From an uncultured Pseudomonas sp. (lineage in GTDB: Bacteria > Pseudomonadota > Gammaproteobacteria > Pseudomonadales > Pseudomonadaceae), in assembly GCF_946885885.1 (NCBI RefSeq), contig NZ_CAMPHN010000002.1, positions 36,732 to 100,731 on the forward strand: DNA of 64,000 nucleotides. Direction: 5' to 3'. Shown one piece after another: positions 43,099 to 53,360 of the stretch. Within the stretch, counting starts at the first letter, position 1. Each line of letters opens with the position of its first letter. A program made the position numbers and the translations under genes. A model generated the notes under the pieces. It did not search any database, was not told where the DNA came from, and was given only the letters and a program-made list of their open reading frames with translations.

Positions 43099-44166
43099 AT
43101 GAACACAGCCGTCATCGATCAAACGAAGCTGAATGATTTTTTCACGCGCGCTATCGGCGACCTGTCCGCAGGCTACGGCGGCGTGATGGTCAGCCTAGGC
43201 AGCAAGCTCGGGCTCTACAAGGCCATGGCGGGCGCAGGCCCGATCAGCGCGAAGGAACTGGCGGTGCGAGCCGGCTGCGCCGAGCGCTACGTGAGTGAAT
43301 GGCTGAATTCGCAGGCTGCGGGCGGCTACGTCGACTATCACGCCGTCAGCCAAACCTACGAACTCTCTGCCGAGCAGGCAGTGGTGCTGGCCGACGAAAA
43401 CAGCCCGGTGTACATCCCCCATGCGTGGAACGTGCCGGCCTCGATGTGGTTCGACGAGGCAAAAGCTATCGAGGCATTTCGCACCGGCCAAGGCGTGCCT
43501 TGGGGCGAGCACGACAGCCGCCTCTCCTGCGGCTCGGCGGCGTTCTTCCGCAACGGCTATCGCGGCAGTCTCGTGCAGGAGTGGCTGCCGGCGCTCGACG
43601 GCATGGTGCAACGACTCGAAGCCGGCATCGACGTGGCCGACATCGGCTGCGGTCATGGCCACTCGACGCTGCTGATGGCCGAGGCCTTTCCGCGCTCCCG
43701 CTTTCACGGCTTCGACACGCACGCGGCTTCGATTACGGAGGCGCGGCGTCTCGCCGACGAGGCCGGCCTGGGCAAGCGGGTCACCTTCGAGGTGTCACGG
43801 GCCGCGGACTACCCCGGCAAGAACTACGGGCTCATCTGCTTCTTCGATGCCCTGCACGATATGGGCGACCCGGATGCCGTCGCCCGGCACGCGGCCAGCG
43901 CCCTTGCATCCGATGGCACTGTAATGCTCGTCGAGCCCTTCGCCAACGACCGTGTCGAGGACAACATTTCGCCCGTGGCGCGGTTGTATTACGCCGCCTC
44001 GACCACGATTTGCTGCGCCCATGCCATCTCCGATGGCGGGCATCTCGTTCTCGGCGCTCAGGCGGGGCAGGCGCGCCTGGCAGAGGTATTTCACAAGGCG
44101 GGCTTCACCCACACTCGGCGCGCGACCGAGACGCCCTTCAATCTGATCCTGGAGGTGCGACGCTGA
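43099..44166 (+). CDS. SAM-dependent methyltransferase with N-terminal winged helix
   Basis: 355 residues. An N-terminal helical/winged-helix dimerisation domain (about 15-100, SLGSKLGLYKAMAGAGPISAKELA) precedes a class I Rossmann methyltransferase domain with motif I VADIGCGHGHST (about 178-189), acidic FHGFD and post-I IC-FFDALHDMGDP. The layout is like small-molecule O-methyltransferases and Rv2258c-type proteins. It lacks the Cys arrangement of the arsenite methyltransferase ArsM. AAGGAG RBS before the ATG. Substrate unknown; probably controlled by the divergent GlxA-type regulator. Confidence 0.8.
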   Translation: MNTAVIDQTKLNDFFTRAIGDLSAGYGGVMVSLGSKLGLYKAMAGAGPISAKELAVRAGCAERYVSEWLNSQAAGGYVDYHAVSQTYELSAEQAVVLADENSPVYIPHAWNVPASMWFDEAKAIEAFRTGQGVPWGEHDSRLSCGSAAFFRNGYRGSLVQEWLPALDGMVQRLEAGIDVADIGCGHGHSTLLMAEAFPRSRFHGFDTHAASITEARRLADEAGLGKRVTFEVSRAADYPGKNYGLICFFDALHDMGDPDAVARHAASALASDGTVMLVEPFANDRVEDNISPVARLYYAASTTICCAHAISDGGHLVLGAQAGQARLAEVFHKAGFTHTRRATETPFNLILEVRR

Positions 44167-44323
44167 TGACTTGAGGGCGCAGCCGGAGGCGGACGACGTA
44201 TCGACATTCCAGCGCTAGACAAGGCAGGTTCTTTGGTGGTCTTGAACTGTGGATAAGGGCGGGTAGTCGGGCAATTGCTTCGTTATATGAATGGGGTCCG
44301 GAAAACGACGGAACGGCAAAACG

Positions 44324-44350
44324 AAAAAACCTGCCAGAAGGCAGGTTTTT
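44324..44350 (-). terminator. Rho-independent terminator of tRNA-Thr (bidirectional shape)
   Basis: CCTGCC-AGAA-GGCAGG stem-loop flanked by A6 on the left and T5 on the right. On the minus strand it lies 44 nt after the tRNA-Thr 3' end with a U-run; it can also stop the + strand methyltransferase transcript. Confidence 0.85.
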
Positions 44351-44393
44351 CGGGGGTTACAGAGAATTTGTTGGCCTTCTCTGGAACTTCAAA

Positions 44394-44469
<76 letters not shown>

Positions 44470-44760
44470 ATTTGAGGGCGGCCATTATATCCATTCGGAG
44501 GCTCGAGTAAAGCCATCCGGGCATAGTTCTGCGCTGCTTGGGCTATCAGCAGCGAAATCCTTATGCACAAGTCGATGGTTGCCGCTCGGCGCTGGTTTTG
44601 GAAATGTGCGGTTCGTCACGTAATTTTATAAGTGGCTGTTCTGCTTGATATTTATTGACTGGTTAAAAAGCCAGTGGCTGTTTTGCCGGCATGCGGAGGC
44701 AGCTTTGCCTGGGCTTTCCAGAAATCTATCAACAAAGTTATCCACAGATTTTCGGGCGGT

Positions 44761-45978
44761 TTACGGGCGTTCGGCGAGCAATAACAGGTTGCGTGGGGTG
44801 AGTTGGCTGGGGCAGAAGAGGCCCAGGTGCACGCTATATCCCTGCTCTTGCAGGTAGAGCGCGCGGTCGAGCAGCAGCCAGAGTTCCAATGGGCGGCGAA
44901 ACAGGCTGCGCACCAGCTCCAGATTGCGCACTTCGGCCAGGCGTTGCCAGCCTTGGCTTTCGAGCGCGTGCCAATCCTGGGCTCCTGGGGCGGGCAGTTG
45001 TTTGAGGGCTGCCAGATGGCGGCAGTAGTCGGCGAGGTTGGCGTTGAGCCAGGTGGGCGCCAGCGAAGGGGTGGGCAGGTAGTCGTCGATGCCGCGCAGT
45101 TGTCGTTGCAGCAGGTCGAATGCCAGGCGCCAGGCCATCGACTGGTCGCGCTGGCGGCGCACGCGGGCGCCGGCGGTGACGGTTTCGCTAAGCGGCAAGC
45201 CGAGATCGTCGAGCGACAGCTGCAATGTCGAGGCTTTTGCGGTTTCGGAGAGCGCCTGGTAGCTCGGCGTGCCGATGCGGTTATAGCAGCAGGGCGCCAC
45301 GGCCAGTTGTTGGCAGCCCCTCTGGCTGGCCAGTTGCAGCAGGCGTACATGTAGGTCGCCGCAGGCGTGCAGGGCGATCGGGGTGTGTTCGCTGAGCAGC
45401 TGCGCCGCAGCGCTGTCGGCCATTACATCCTGCTGTATGTGCGCGGCGTTCAGGCCCGTGCGTTCGCTTAAGCGCTGGCCGGCCTCGATCAGGTCGCCGT
45501 CGTGTTCCAGGCAGGTCAGCGCGCCGCCGTCGTGCGCCAGCAGGCGTCCCAGGTGACCTTTGCCGGCGCACCAGTCGAGCCAATGGTGCGGTTGCCGGGC
45601 GAATTGCAGGCAACTGGCGAAGGCCTCTATCTGTTGCCATTTACGCCCCGGCACGCCGGCATTGAGGCGCGTGGGTCGCTTCGCCAATGCGCTTTGCGGT
45701 AGTTCGCCGACGGCGCTCAGTTCGGCGGTTTGCGCTGCCAACTCGCTATAAGGCCAGGGCGCCTGGAGCAGTTCGGGCTGATTGTGCACGGCTTCGGCTT
45801 CGGCCAGGGAGCGCCCGCGCAGCCAGGTCGACAGTTGCGGGTGCTCGGCTTCCCACGGCAGTTGCCGCTGGGTGAAGGGTCGTGGCCGCCAGAGCTGCTG
45901 ATGTTCCAGGAGCAAGGCGTCGAGCGCTTCGAAGCGTGCGAGCAATTGCGGGCCGCTAAGGGTGTCGGGCATGGACAT
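44761..45978 (-). CDS. SAM-dependent methyltransferase, METTL25/RRNAD1-like
   Basis: 405 residues. The central Rossmann domain has motif I LDWCAGKGHLGRLLA (about 137-151), acidic ALTCLEHD and the motif VAPCCYNRIG (near 225), a PCC-type motif seen in proteins annotated as Methyltransf_32. N-terminal region rich in Gln, Leu and Trp; C-terminal helical domain. No signal peptide. Target (RNA, protein or other) unknown. Downstream of the amino acid transporter genes with a 114-bp gap, possibly a separate unit. Confidence 0.75.
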   Translation of the reverse strand: MSMPDTLSGPQLLARFEALDALLLEHQQLWRPRPFTQRQLPWEAEHPQLSTWLRGRSLAEAEAVHNQPELLQAPWPYSELAAQTAELSAVGELPQSALAKRPTRLNAGVPGRKWQQIEAFASCLQFARQPHHWLDWCAGKGHLGRLLAHDGGALTCLEHDGDLIEAGQRLSERTGLNAAHIQQDVMADSAAAQLLSEHTPIALHACGDLHVRLLQLASQRGCQQLAVAPCCYNRIGTPSYQALSETAKASTLQLSLDDLGLPLSETVTAGARVRRQRDQSMAWRLAFDLLQRQLRGIDDYLPTPSLAPTWLNANLADYCRHLAALKQLPAPGAQDWHALESQGWQRLAEVRNLELVRSLFRRPLELWLLLDRALYLQEQGYSVHLGLFCPSQLTPRNLLLLAERP

Positions 45979-46092
45979 GGTTGATGGGGGCGATGAGAGC
46001 GAGGCCTGAGTATATCGTCGCCGGTCTGCGGTGGGCAGGCGGCGTTATGGGCTCGCCAGCTGCCTTGGGGCCGCCGGCGAGCGCCGCGGTTG

Positions 46093-46782
46093 CTAACGGC
46101 CCTGGCAGGCGTCGACCCTGAGCCAGCGTTCCAGCAGCTTGAAGCCGCGTACCAGGATGAACGCTATCAGCAGATAGAACATCCCGGCGGCGAAGAATAT
46201 CTCCACCGGCAAATAGGTGCGCGCGATGATGGTGCGCGCCATGCCGGTCAGCTCCAGCAAGGTGACGGTACTGGCCAGGGAGCTGGCCTTGAGCATCAGG
46301 ATCACTTCGTTGCTGTAGGCCGGCAGGCCGATACGCGCGGCGCGCGGCAGGACGATGTAGAACATGGTCTGCGCCCGCGACATGCCCAGCGCGCGCGCGG
46401 CTTCGACCTCGCCCTGGGGCACGGCCTGAATCGCGCCCCGCAGAATCTCGGCGATATAGGCTGCGGTGTGCAGGGTCATGGTGATGATGGCGCACCAGTA
46501 AGGCGAGCGCAGGTAAGGCCACAGCGGCCCCTCGCGTACCGCGTCGAACTGCGCCAGGCCGTAATAGACCAGAAACAATTGCACCAGCAGCGGAGTGCCA
46601 CGGAAAAAGAAGATGTAGCCGTAAGGCAGTGCGCGCACGTACCAATGCTTGGAGGCGCGGGCGATGCCCATGGGAAGCGCCAGAATCAAGCCGGCGACCA
46701 CGGCGATGGCCACCAGCTCCAGGGTCAGCAGCGCGCCTTCGGCCAGGCGCGGCAGCCACTTGATAATGATTTCCCAGTTCAT
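46093..46782 (-). CDS. Basic amino acid ABC transporter permease, HisM-like
   Basis: 229-residue inner-membrane permease of the polar amino acid family: five or so helices, FFFRGTPLLVQLFLVYYG and the EAA loop GEVEAARALGMSRAQTMFYIVLPRA. ATG 46782 (MNWEII) preceded by AGGAG is clearly the start, overlapping the HisQ-like stop (ATGA); the longer open frame upstream is the other gene read out of frame. Pairs with the HisQ-like protein. Confidence 0.9.
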   Translation of the reverse strand: MNWEIIIKWLPRLAEGALLTLELVAIAVVAGLILALPMGIARASKHWYVRALPYGYIFFFRGTPLLVQLFLVYYGLAQFDAVREGPLWPYLRSPYWCAIITMTLHTAAYIAEILRGAIQAVPQGEVEAARALGMSRAQTMFYIVLPRAARIGLPAYSNEVILMLKASSLASTVTLLELTGMARTIIARTYLPVEIFFAAGMFYLLIAFILVRGFKLLERWLRVDACQGR

Positions 46783-47474
46783 GTCGTGCTCCTGATGAAA
46801 CCACGGCTGGCGCGCTTCTCGAGGAAATACAGGCCGATCATGGCGAGCACGGTCAGGCCCAGGTAGATAAAGGCCGCCACCAGGAAGAAGGTGAAGGGCT
46901 CTTTGCTCGAGGTCACGGCGATTTGCGAGCGGCGCATGATTTCTTCCAGGCCGATCACCGAGACCAGCGCGGTGTCCTTCATCAGAATCATGAACAGGTT
47001 GCCCAAACCGGGCAGGGCGATGCGCCACATTTGCGGCAGTATCAGTCGCCAAAAAATTCGTATTTTGGACAGGCCCAGGGCTTGGCCGGCTTCGCGGTGG
47101 CCCTTGGGAATGGCCAGGATGGCGCCGCGGAACACCTCGGTCGCGTAAGCGCCGAAGCAGAGACCCAGGGCGATGGTGCCGGCGGCGAACGCGCTCAGTT
47201 CAAGGCTTTCGATGCCCAGCAAGTCGGCCAGGTTGCGCATCAATTGCACGGTGCCGAAATAGATCAGCAACACCCAAAGCAGCTCGGGGACGCCACGCAC
47301 GATGGTCGAGTAAGTGCCGCCCAGCCATTGCAGCGGCTTGTACGGCGAGGTTTTCGCCAAAGCTCCGAGCAGGCCGAGCACCAGACCCAGCGAGAGCGCG
47401 CTAAGCGCCAGCTTGATGGTCATCAAGGTGCCCGCGGCCAGGGCCGGGCCGAATCCGTAGAGGTCGAAAGTCAT
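46779..47474 (-). CDS. Basic amino acid ABC transporter permease, HisQ-like
   Basis: 231-residue permease with RGVPELLWVLLIYFG near the first third and the EAA loop GHREAGQALGLSKIRIFWRLILPQM. Forms the membrane heterodimer with the HisM-like protein. Transcribed after the binding protein gene (52-bp gap). The set fits a lysine/arginine/ornithine/histidine-type importer. Confidence 0.9.
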   Translation of the reverse strand: MTFDLYGFGPALAAGTLMTIKLALSALSLGLVLGLLGALAKTSPYKPLQWLGGTYSTIVRGVPELLWVLLIYFGTVQLMRNLADLLGIESLELSAFAAGTIALGLCFGAYATEVFRGAILAIPKGHREAGQALGLSKIRIFWRLILPQMWRIALPGLGNLFMILMKDTALVSVIGLEEIMRRSQIAVTSSKEPFTFFLVAAFIYLGLTVLAMIGLYFLEKRASRGFIRSTT

Positions 47475-47526
47475 GAGGGGCGCTCAGAAGCCTGCGCCGC
47501 CCGAGGGGCGACGCAGTGCCGGCTGC

Positions 47527-48279
47527 TTAGTAGATGCTGAAGGGGAAGTACTTGTCGTTGATCTTCTTGTAGGTACCGTCGGCGACGATTTCTTTCAGTG
47601 CGGCGTTCAGCTTCTCGCGCAGTGGATCGCCCTTGCGTACGGCGATGCCGATCTTGTCGTTGTCGAACACCGGCTCGCCCTTGAATTCGAAGTCTTTGCC
47701 GGCGTCGCTCTTCAGCCATTCCCAGTTGACGAAGCTATCGGCCAGCACGCCATCGAGGCGGCCCGAGGACAGGTCGAGGTAGGCGTTTTCCTGGGTGTCG
47801 TAGAGCTTGATATCGACCACGCCATCCAGGTTGTCTTCCAGCCAGGTGCCGGCGATGGTCGCGCGTTGGGCACCGATGACCTTGCCTTTGAGGCTGGCTT
47901 TATCGGTCTTGAAGTCCGCGCCTTTGGGGGCGATGAACTGCAGCTTGTTGGTGTAGTAGGGCTCGGTGAAGTCGACGGCCGCCTGGCGTTCTTCGGTGAT
48001 CGACATCGAGGCGATCAGGAAGTCGAACTTCTTCGCGTTGAGGGCCGGGATGATGCCGTCCCAGTCGGAGGTGACCACTTCGCATTCGGCCTGCATCTTG
48101 GCGCACAGGGCCTGGCCGATTTCCACGTCGAAGCCGCCGACCTGGCCGTTGGCGTCGATCAGGTTGAACGGTGGGTAGGCGCCCTCGGTGCCGAGTTTGA
48201 GTTTGTCAGCAGCGACGGCGCTGGTGCCGAATGCCAAGGTGGCGGCAGCGGCCAGCAGGATCTTCTTATAGCTCTGCAT
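47527..48279 (-). CDS. Periplasmic basic amino acid-binding protein (ArgT/HisJ-like)
   Basis: 250 residues, signal peptide cleaved near SAVAAD (about residue 23). Family 3 solute-binding protein: LGTEGAYPPFNLIDANGQVGGFDVEIG, SDWDGIIPAL, the ligand segment IASMSITEERQAAVDFTEPYY and AQRATIAGTWLE with the carboxylate-binding Arg. Closest in pattern to lysine/arginine/ornithine or histidine binders. Second gene of the four-gene transporter operon. Confidence 0.9.
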   Translation of the reverse strand: MQSYKKILLAAAATLAFGTSAVAADKLKLGTEGAYPPFNLIDANGQVGGFDVEIGQALCAKMQAECEVVTSDWDGIIPALNAKKFDFLIASMSITEERQAAVDFTEPYYTNKLQFIAPKGADFKTDKASLKGKVIGAQRATIAGTWLEDNLDGVVDIKLYDTQENAYLDLSSGRLDGVLADSFVNWEWLKSDAGKDFEFKGEPVFDNDKIGIAVRKGDPLREKLNAALKEIVADGTYKKINDKYFPFSIY

Positions 48280-48296
48280 GCGTTGTTGCTCCGTGT

Positions 48297-49070
48297 TTAG
48301 TGATTGCTGGACATGAATTGTTTGCAGCGCGCCGAGCTCGGGTTGTCGAACACCTGCTCGGGCGAGCCTTGTTCCTCGATCAAGCCTTGGTGGAGAAACA
48401 CCACTTCGCTGGAAACCTGACGGGCGAAGCCCATCTCGTGGGTGACCAGCAGCATGGTGCGGCCTTCCTCGGCGAGCGCGCGGATGACATTAAGCACTTC
48501 TTGTACCATCTCCGGGTCGAGAGCCGAAGTCGGCTCGTCGAACAGGATCACCTTGGGCTCCATGCACAGGGTGCGGGCGATCGCCGCGCGCTGTTGCTGG
48601 CCGCCGGACAACTGGTTGGGATAGACGTGGCGCTTGTCGCCGATGCCGACCTTGGCCAACAGCGCCTCGGCACGTTCGATGGCCTCGGCTTTGCTCAAAC
48701 CGAGCACGCGGCGCGGCGCCTCGATGATGTTATCGAGCACGCTCATGTGCGGCCATAGATTGAAATTCTGAAAAACGAAACCCAGCTCGCTGCGCAAACG
48801 GTTGATCTGTTTGCCGTCGGCGGCCACCAGTTCGCCGTTCTTCGCGGGCTTCAGCTTGAGCTCTTCGCCGGCGACGACGATCTGCCCCTTGTGCGGGTTC
48901 TCCAGCAGGTTGATGCAACGTAGGAAGGTCGATTTGCCGGAGCCGGAAGAACCGAGGATGGAAATGACATCGCCGTCGCGCGCGGTAAGGGAGATGCCTT
49001 TGAGCACCTCGAGATCGCCGTAGCGTTTATGCAAATCGCGAATTTCCAGCGCGGGCGTAGCCTCGGCCAT
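48297..49070 (-). CDS. Basic amino acid ABC transporter ATPase, HisP-like
   Basis: 257-residue ABC ATPase: Walker [13 protein letters not shown]-loop [10 protein letters not shown], signature [13 protein letters not shown], Walker [15 protein letters not shown] and switch His VTHEMGFA. First gene of the operon, followed by binding protein and two permeases. The order ATPase-binding protein-permease-permease upstream of yggX/mutY is as I know it in P. aeruginosa. Confidence 0.92.
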   Translation of the reverse strand: MAEATPALEIRDLHKRYGDLEVLKGISLTARDGDVISILGSSGSGKSTFLRCINLLENPHKGQIVVAGEELKLKPAKNGELVAADGKQINRLRSELGFVFQNFNLWPHMSVLDNIIEAPRRVLGLSKAEAIERAEALLAKVGIGDKRHVYPNQLSGGQQQRAAIARTLCMEPKVILFDEPTSALDPEMVQEVLNVIRALAEEGRTMLLVTHEMGFARQVSSEVVFLHQGLIEEQGSPEQVFDNPSSARCKQFMSSNH

Positions 49071-49344
49071 GGGATGTTTTCCTCTTATTCGAATGCGCTC
49101 AGGCTGTGCTGGTGTGGCGCCAAGCTAGCATAGCGTTTCAGTGACCGCCAAGCCGTTTGGTACGAGCGTATGGCTTGTCTGGTCAGGGTTGTCGCCTCGC
49201 GGAAGTTGCTTGTCGCGCTGACGCAATATTGCGCCCGCGACGCGACAATCGCTGGCTTCGCCATTGCCGATGGCGAGGGCGGTGGCGAACAGCCGTTGGC
49301 CTGGCCATGCCTTCGCGCCTTGTCGAATAGGGTTTATTCGACGT

Positions 49345-49376
49345 AAAAAAAAGCCCGCCGGTAAGGGCGGGCTTTT
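49345..49376 (-). terminator. Rho-independent terminator of tRNA-Phe
   Basis: GCCCGCC (49353-49359) pairs with GGCGGGC (49366-49372). On the minus strand the stem is followed by eight U. Directly downstream of tRNA-Phe. The stretch 49071-49344 beyond it shows no gene. Confidence 0.9.
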
Positions 49377-49385
49377 CGGTATTAG

Positions 49386-49461
49386 TGGTGCCCAGGGACG
49401 GAATCGAACCGCCGACACGGGGATTTTCAATCCCCTGCTCTACCGACTGAGCTACCTGGGC
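49386..49461 (-). tRNA. tRNA-Phe (anticodon GAA)
   Basis: 76-nt cloverleaf on the minus strand beginning GCCCAGGTAGCTCAGTC, anticodon loop TTGAAAA with GAA, T-arm GGTTCGATTCC and encoded CCA. Confidence 0.96.
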
Positions 49462-49574
49462 AACGGGGCGCTATTAGACGGATTTGAAGGGTAGGTGTCA
49501 AGCGCGAGTTGGAAAATATTTAGCGATTACGGGTGTTTAGGTTCAAGCAGGGGAAATTGGGGCGGTGCTGACCT

Positions 49575-49650
49575 GTAGCCCGGATGAAATCCGGGAGCGT
49601 TGTTGGATCGAATATCGCTCCCGGATTGCGCCTAGGTTTATTCGGGCTAC
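49575..49650. repeat. Palindromic intergenic repeat, GTAGCCCGGAT type
   Basis: Begins GTAGCCCGGATGAAATCCGGGAGCG and ends with the complementary GGGCTAC, with an internal CTCCCGGATT arm. A second copy is at 62828-62893, so this is a dispersed Pseudomonas intergenic repeat. No coding potential. Confidence 0.75.
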
Positions 49651-49725
49651 GAACGTGGGAGGCGCTTTAGCGGCGAACTTGCCGCGGCTGAAGCGGAGCG
49701 CCGTCCGGCCCCTCCCGGCATTGGC

Positions 49726-49998
49726 TCACTCGCTCGGCGGCACGTAGCCTTCGGCCTGGGCGTATTCCTCGCCGGAGAGGAATTTGTCCATCTCGGTCTG
49801 GAGGAATTTGCGGTCCTCGGCGTTCATCATGTTCAGGCGGCGTTCGTTGATCAGCAGGGTCTGGTGTTTCTGCCATTCGTCCCAGGCTTGCTTGGAGACG
49901 TTGTTGTAGATGTCTTCGCCTTTGGCGCCGGGGTAGGGCGGGCGGTCGAGGCCGGGCAGTTCCTGTTTGTGTTTGCGGCAGAGTACGGTGCGGGTCAT
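49726..49998 (-). CDS. yggX: Fe(2+)-trafficking protein YggX
   Basis: 90 residues, full family length, cytoplasmic. Conserved start [22 protein letters not shown] with the single Cys, and [21 protein letters not shown]. It limits damage to Fe-S proteins under oxidative stress. Its ATG overlaps the mutY stop (ATGA), a linkage common in gammaproteobacteria and sensible since MutY carries an Fe-S cluster. Confidence 0.95.
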   Translation of the reverse strand: MTRTVLCRKHKQELPGLDRPPYPGAKGEDIYNNVSKQAWDEWQKHQTLLINERRLNMMNAEDRKFLQTEMDKFLSGEEYAQAEGYVPPSE

Positions 49999-51074
49999 GG
50001 GGTTTCTCCTGCGTTCGGTCGAGCATTCAGGGCGTCGGCCGCGCGCTTCAGCAGTTTCTTCACCGGGGCGGCGAGGCCCAGGCGCGGCGGGGTGGCGAGG
50101 TTATACCAGAGCCAGTCGGCCTCGGCCACGCTGCTCGGCGCGGCCTCGACCTGGATCAGCCAGGGTTCGATGGCCAGTTGGAAGTGGCTGAAGGTATGGG
50201 TCAGCCCGGCCAGTTCATGGCGCGCGCCCAGCTCCAATGTATGGCGGTTGGCGAGCGGTTCCAGGCCGTCCAGGTCGTCCAGTTCCGGCAGGCTCCAGAG
50301 TCCGCCCCAGAGGCCGCTGGAGGGGCGCCGGTAGAGCAGTACTTCGCCCGCGTGGCTGGCGAGGATCGGCATCAGCGTGCGTTTTTGCGGCAGCGCTTTG
50401 CGCGGCTTGGCGATCGGGTAGCGGATCTCCAGGCCGAGCAGGTGCGCCTGGCACCCCTGTCTGAGCGGGCAGAGCAGGCAGCTGGGTTTGCTGCGGGTGC
50501 AGAGGGTGGCGCCGAGGTCCATCATCGCCTGGGTGTAGTTGTTCACCCGCGCGTGCGGGGTGAAGCGCTCGGCGATGTCCCAGAGCTGTTTGGCGACTTT
50601 CGGCTCGCCCGGATAGCCTTCCTGGGCCACGTAGCGCGCCAGCACGCGTTTGACATTGCCATCGAGGATCGGTGCGCGTAGGCCCATGCTCAGGCTGGCG
50701 ATTGCGCCGGCGGTGGAGCGGCCGATGCCGGGCAACGCGGTGAGCGCTTCGACATCGCGGGGGAATTCGCCGCCGTATTCGGCCATGACGATCTGCGCGG
50801 TCTTCTGCAGGTTGCGCGCGCGGGTGTAGTAACCCAGGCCGGTCCACAGATGCAGCACTTCGTCTTCAGGCGCCTCAGCTAGCGCCTGTACGCTTGGCAG
50901 GGCCGTCATAAAACGGTCGAAATAGCCGAGCACGGTGCTGACCTGGGTCTGTTGCAGCATGATTTCCGAAACCCAGACCCGGTACGGCGTGATGTCCTGC
51001 TGCCAGGGCAGGTCCTTGCGCCCGTGGCGGTCGTACCAGTCGAGCACCGCGGCGGAAAACTGCTCGGGGCTCAT
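49995..51074 (-). CDS. mutY: A/G-specific adenine glycosylase MutY
   Basis: 359 residues. N-terminal HhH-GPD glycosylase ([15 protein letters not shown] with catalytic Asp in [13 protein letters not shown]), the 4Fe-4S motif C-x6-C-x2-C-x5-C ([17 protein letters not shown]) and a C-terminal NUDIX-like domain recognising 8-oxoG (from about 235). Removes A opposite 8-oxoguanine. Coupled to yggX downstream and to the asmA-family gene upstream by 4-bp overlaps. Confidence 0.95.
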   Translation of the reverse strand: MSPEQFSAAVLDWYDRHGRKDLPWQQDITPYRVWVSEIMLQQTQVSTVLGYFDRFMTALPSVQALAEAPEDEVLHLWTGLGYYTRARNLQKTAQIVMAEYGGEFPRDVEALTALPGIGRSTAGAIASLSMGLRAPILDGNVKRVLARYVAQEGYPGEPKVAKQLWDIAERFTPHARVNNYTQAMMDLGATLCTRSKPSCLLCPLRQGCQAHLLGLEIRYPIAKPRKALPQKRTLMPILASHAGEVLLYRRPSSGLWGGLWSLPELDDLDGLEPLANRHTLELGARHELAGLTHTFSHFQLAIEPWLIQVEAAPSSVAEADWLWYNLATPPRLGLAAPVKKLLKRAADALNARPNAGETP

Positions 51075-53302
51075 CGGTTGAACAGGCCCTTGAGCGCGTC
51101 TTTGAGTTCAGGGCTGACCTTGTCGCCGAATTTTTCTTCGAGCTTTTCGGTGAGCTTGGTGCCGGCCAATTTGGCGGCGACCTTGCCCATACCGTCCTGG
51201 TCCAGGCGGCAGGCCTTACCGCCCATTTCCAGTGGGCCGCGGCAGCGCAGCGGCCACTCGATGCCGACATAGCGCTCGTTGACCTGGCAGGCCGGGTCGG
51301 GCATTTCGCTCTGGTCGCCGAGCAGGGTGATGCCGACACGGTAGTCGAGGCTCAGCACGCGCAGGTCGACATCGCCGTTGCCGCTGACCGCGAGGCCGGG
51401 AATGCTCGCCCGCAGGTCGGGGTTGTGCGCCACGCCATTGGTCACCTTGAGGTTGCCTTGCAGGGTCTCGAAGGGTGTGTCCTTGCCGCGCGGGTCGCTG
51501 GTCAGGGCCTTGCGGTTGAGGGTGGCGATGCCGCGGCACAGTTGCTGTTCGAGGTTGGCGTCGACCAGTACGCCGTCTTTCAGGGCGAAGCCGATAACCC
51601 CGTTAAGGCCTTCGATCCAGGCTTTCTGGCTGTTGCCGCTGGTGCTCAGGTTAGCCTTGAGGTCCAGCTTGCCTTTGAGCGGCGAGGGTTGGTCGGGCTT
51701 TTTCAGGAAGGGTTCGACGGCGATCCGGTTGAGGTTTTTCTGCACTTTGAGCAGCGGGATGGCTGGGCGCACGTCGATGCTCGCGGTGGCATCGAAGTTG
51801 CCGCCGCCGAGGTTGCCACGTACTTCTTCCAGGGTCAGCAGGCCGGCACTGCTTTTCGCGCGGAGTTTGAAACTGTCGATCGCCTGCTTATTGGCGGTCA
51901 GTTGGCCAAGGCTCAGCGTCAGTTGCAGGTCGAGCTTGCGCAGCAGGTCGATCGGCAGCACCGGCTCGGCGCTCCAGGCTTGCTGGGTCGGCGCGTCGGG
52001 CAGTGGCGTGGTGCCGCTTTGCCCGGCGTTGGCGACACTTTCCTTGACCTCGGCGGTGCGCGCGCTAGTGGCGTCTTTTCCGGCCTGGGTCGGTGCGGGC
52101 AGATAACGGTCGAGGTCGAGTTGGTCGCCTTGCAGTTGCACGCGCAGGGCTTGCTTGGCGAAGTCGGCAATGGCGACCTGCCCGGTAAAGCTGCTGTCGT
52201 CGAGTTTCAGCTTGAGGTCTTCGAAGCTCAGGCTGTTCGCGTTGCCGCTGAGCCGGGTGACCAGTTCGAATTGGCCGAGGGTGGTCTCGTCGCTCATCGG
52301 CGGCAGCTTCTGGCCGATGGTGGCGAGGAATTGACGCAGGTTGAGCGGGGCGATGGACAGGCCGCCGCTGAGTTTGGGTTCCGTGCCCAAGTCGCGCACT
52401 TTCAGTTCGCCGATGGCGCGCAACTGGTTGCCGGAGAGCTTCAGGCTGTTCCACTCGGCGACCTGGGCGGCCAGATCGACCAGCAGTTGGCCTTGCGCCG
52501 AGTAGGTGAGGGTCTGGCCGTCGAAAGGTTCGCCGGAGATTTCCCCGGACAGCTTGGCGTCTTCCAATTGATAGCGCTTGAGCACGCGGTCGAAACGCAG
52601 CTCGCCCTGTAGCTCGCTGCGCGCGCGCAGTACTGGCTGGTTGGTGCCGAAGAAGGCGCTGAGCTTGAGCGGGATATTGCTGCCTTCGCGGATGGCGCCG
52701 GTGGTCAGTTGAATGCTTTCGGCGCTGAATTGCTGGCCTTTCTGCGCGTCGTGGTAGTCGATGCGCGCGCTGTTGACGATCAGACTGTCGATATCCAGCT
52801 TCATCGGCTGCGGTTTGCTAACGGGGCTGGCGGGTGCGCTGTCGGGCGTGGTCGCCGACGCATCGGCACTGGCGGGCGGCTGCTCGCCGGCGGCTTGCGC
52901 CGGGCGGCCGAGGTCTTCCCAGTTGCTGCGGCCTTTTTCGTCGCGCTGCAGGTTGAGGTTGAGGCCGTCGATGCGGATATCGCTCATCTGCACTTCTTTG
53001 CGCAGCAGCGGCAGCACCCGTACCGACAGGCCGAGCAGGCGAAGATCGGCGAACGGCTTATCGGGCGTGCTGGCGCTGGCCAGGGTGGCGTCGGTCAGTT
53101 CCAGGCCGAGCCAGGGGAACAGGCTCCAGCCGATATCGCCTTTGAGGGTCAATTCCAGGTTGGCCTTGTCGCGGGCCAGTTGGCGGATTTCGTCTTTATA
53201 GTCGTTGGGATCGAACAGGTGGGTCAGGGCGAAGCCCAGCGCCACTATGATCAGCAACAGCCCGAGGAACACCAGACCCAGGATTTTGCCGAGCGCTTTC
53301 AT
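51071..53302 (-). CDS. AsmA-family envelope protein
   Basis: 743 residues. An N-terminal membrane anchor ([23 protein letters not shown]) and a long periplasmic beta-rich body, with [20 protein letters not shown] typical of AsmA N-termini and [18 protein letters not shown] near the end. AsmA-like proteins are bridge-like phospholipid transporters or outer-membrane assembly factors. A low-complexity Ala/Pro/Ser linker lies near 140-165 and another near 415-445. First gene of the asmA-mutY-yggX operon. Confidence 0.88.
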   Translation of the reverse strand: MKALGKILGLVFLGLLLIIVALGFALTHLFDPNDYKDEIRQLARDKANLELTLKGDIGWSLFPWLGLELTDATLASASTPDKPFADLRLLGLSVRVLPLLRKEVQMSDIRIDGLNLNLQRDEKGRSNWEDLGRPAQAAGEQPPASADASATTPDSAPASPVSKPQPMKLDIDSLIVNSARIDYHDAQKGQQFSAESIQLTTGAIREGSNIPLKLSAFFGTNQPVLRARSELQGELRFDRVLKRYQLEDAKLSGEISGEPFDGQTLTYSAQGQLLVDLAAQVAEWNSLKLSGNQLRAIGELKVRDLGTEPKLSGGLSIAPLNLRQFLATIGQKLPPMSDETTLGQFELVTRLSGNANSLSFEDLKLKLDDSSFTGQVAIADFAKQALRVQLQGDQLDLDRYLPAPTQAGKDATSARTAEVKESVANAGQSGTTPLPDAPTQQAWSAEPVLPIDLLRKLDLQLTLSLGQLTANKQAIDSFKLRAKSSAGLLTLEEVRGNLGGGNFDATASIDVRPAIPLLKVQKNLNRIAVEPFLKKPDQPSPLKGKLDLKANLSTSGNSQKAWIEGLNGVIGFALKDGVLVDANLEQQLCRGIATLNRKALTSDPRGKDTPFETLQGNLKVTNGVAHNPDLRASIPGLAVSGNGDVDLRVLSLDYRVGITLLGDQSEMPDPACQVNERYVGIEWPLRCRGPLEMGGKACRLDQDGMGKVAAKLAGTKLTEKLEEKFGDKVSPELKDALKGLFNR

Positions 53303-53360
53303 GTGCGAGTCCTTGTTTTGGATAACTTAAATAAGTCGCCGAGTATAGCGCCGACCGTCT

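Noticed and set aside
43099..44166. arsM arsenite methyltransferase
   Set aside because: The class I methyltransferase has an N-terminal winged-helix domain and lacks the conserved ArsM Cys arrangement; it is also 11 kb from the arsenic-related genes.
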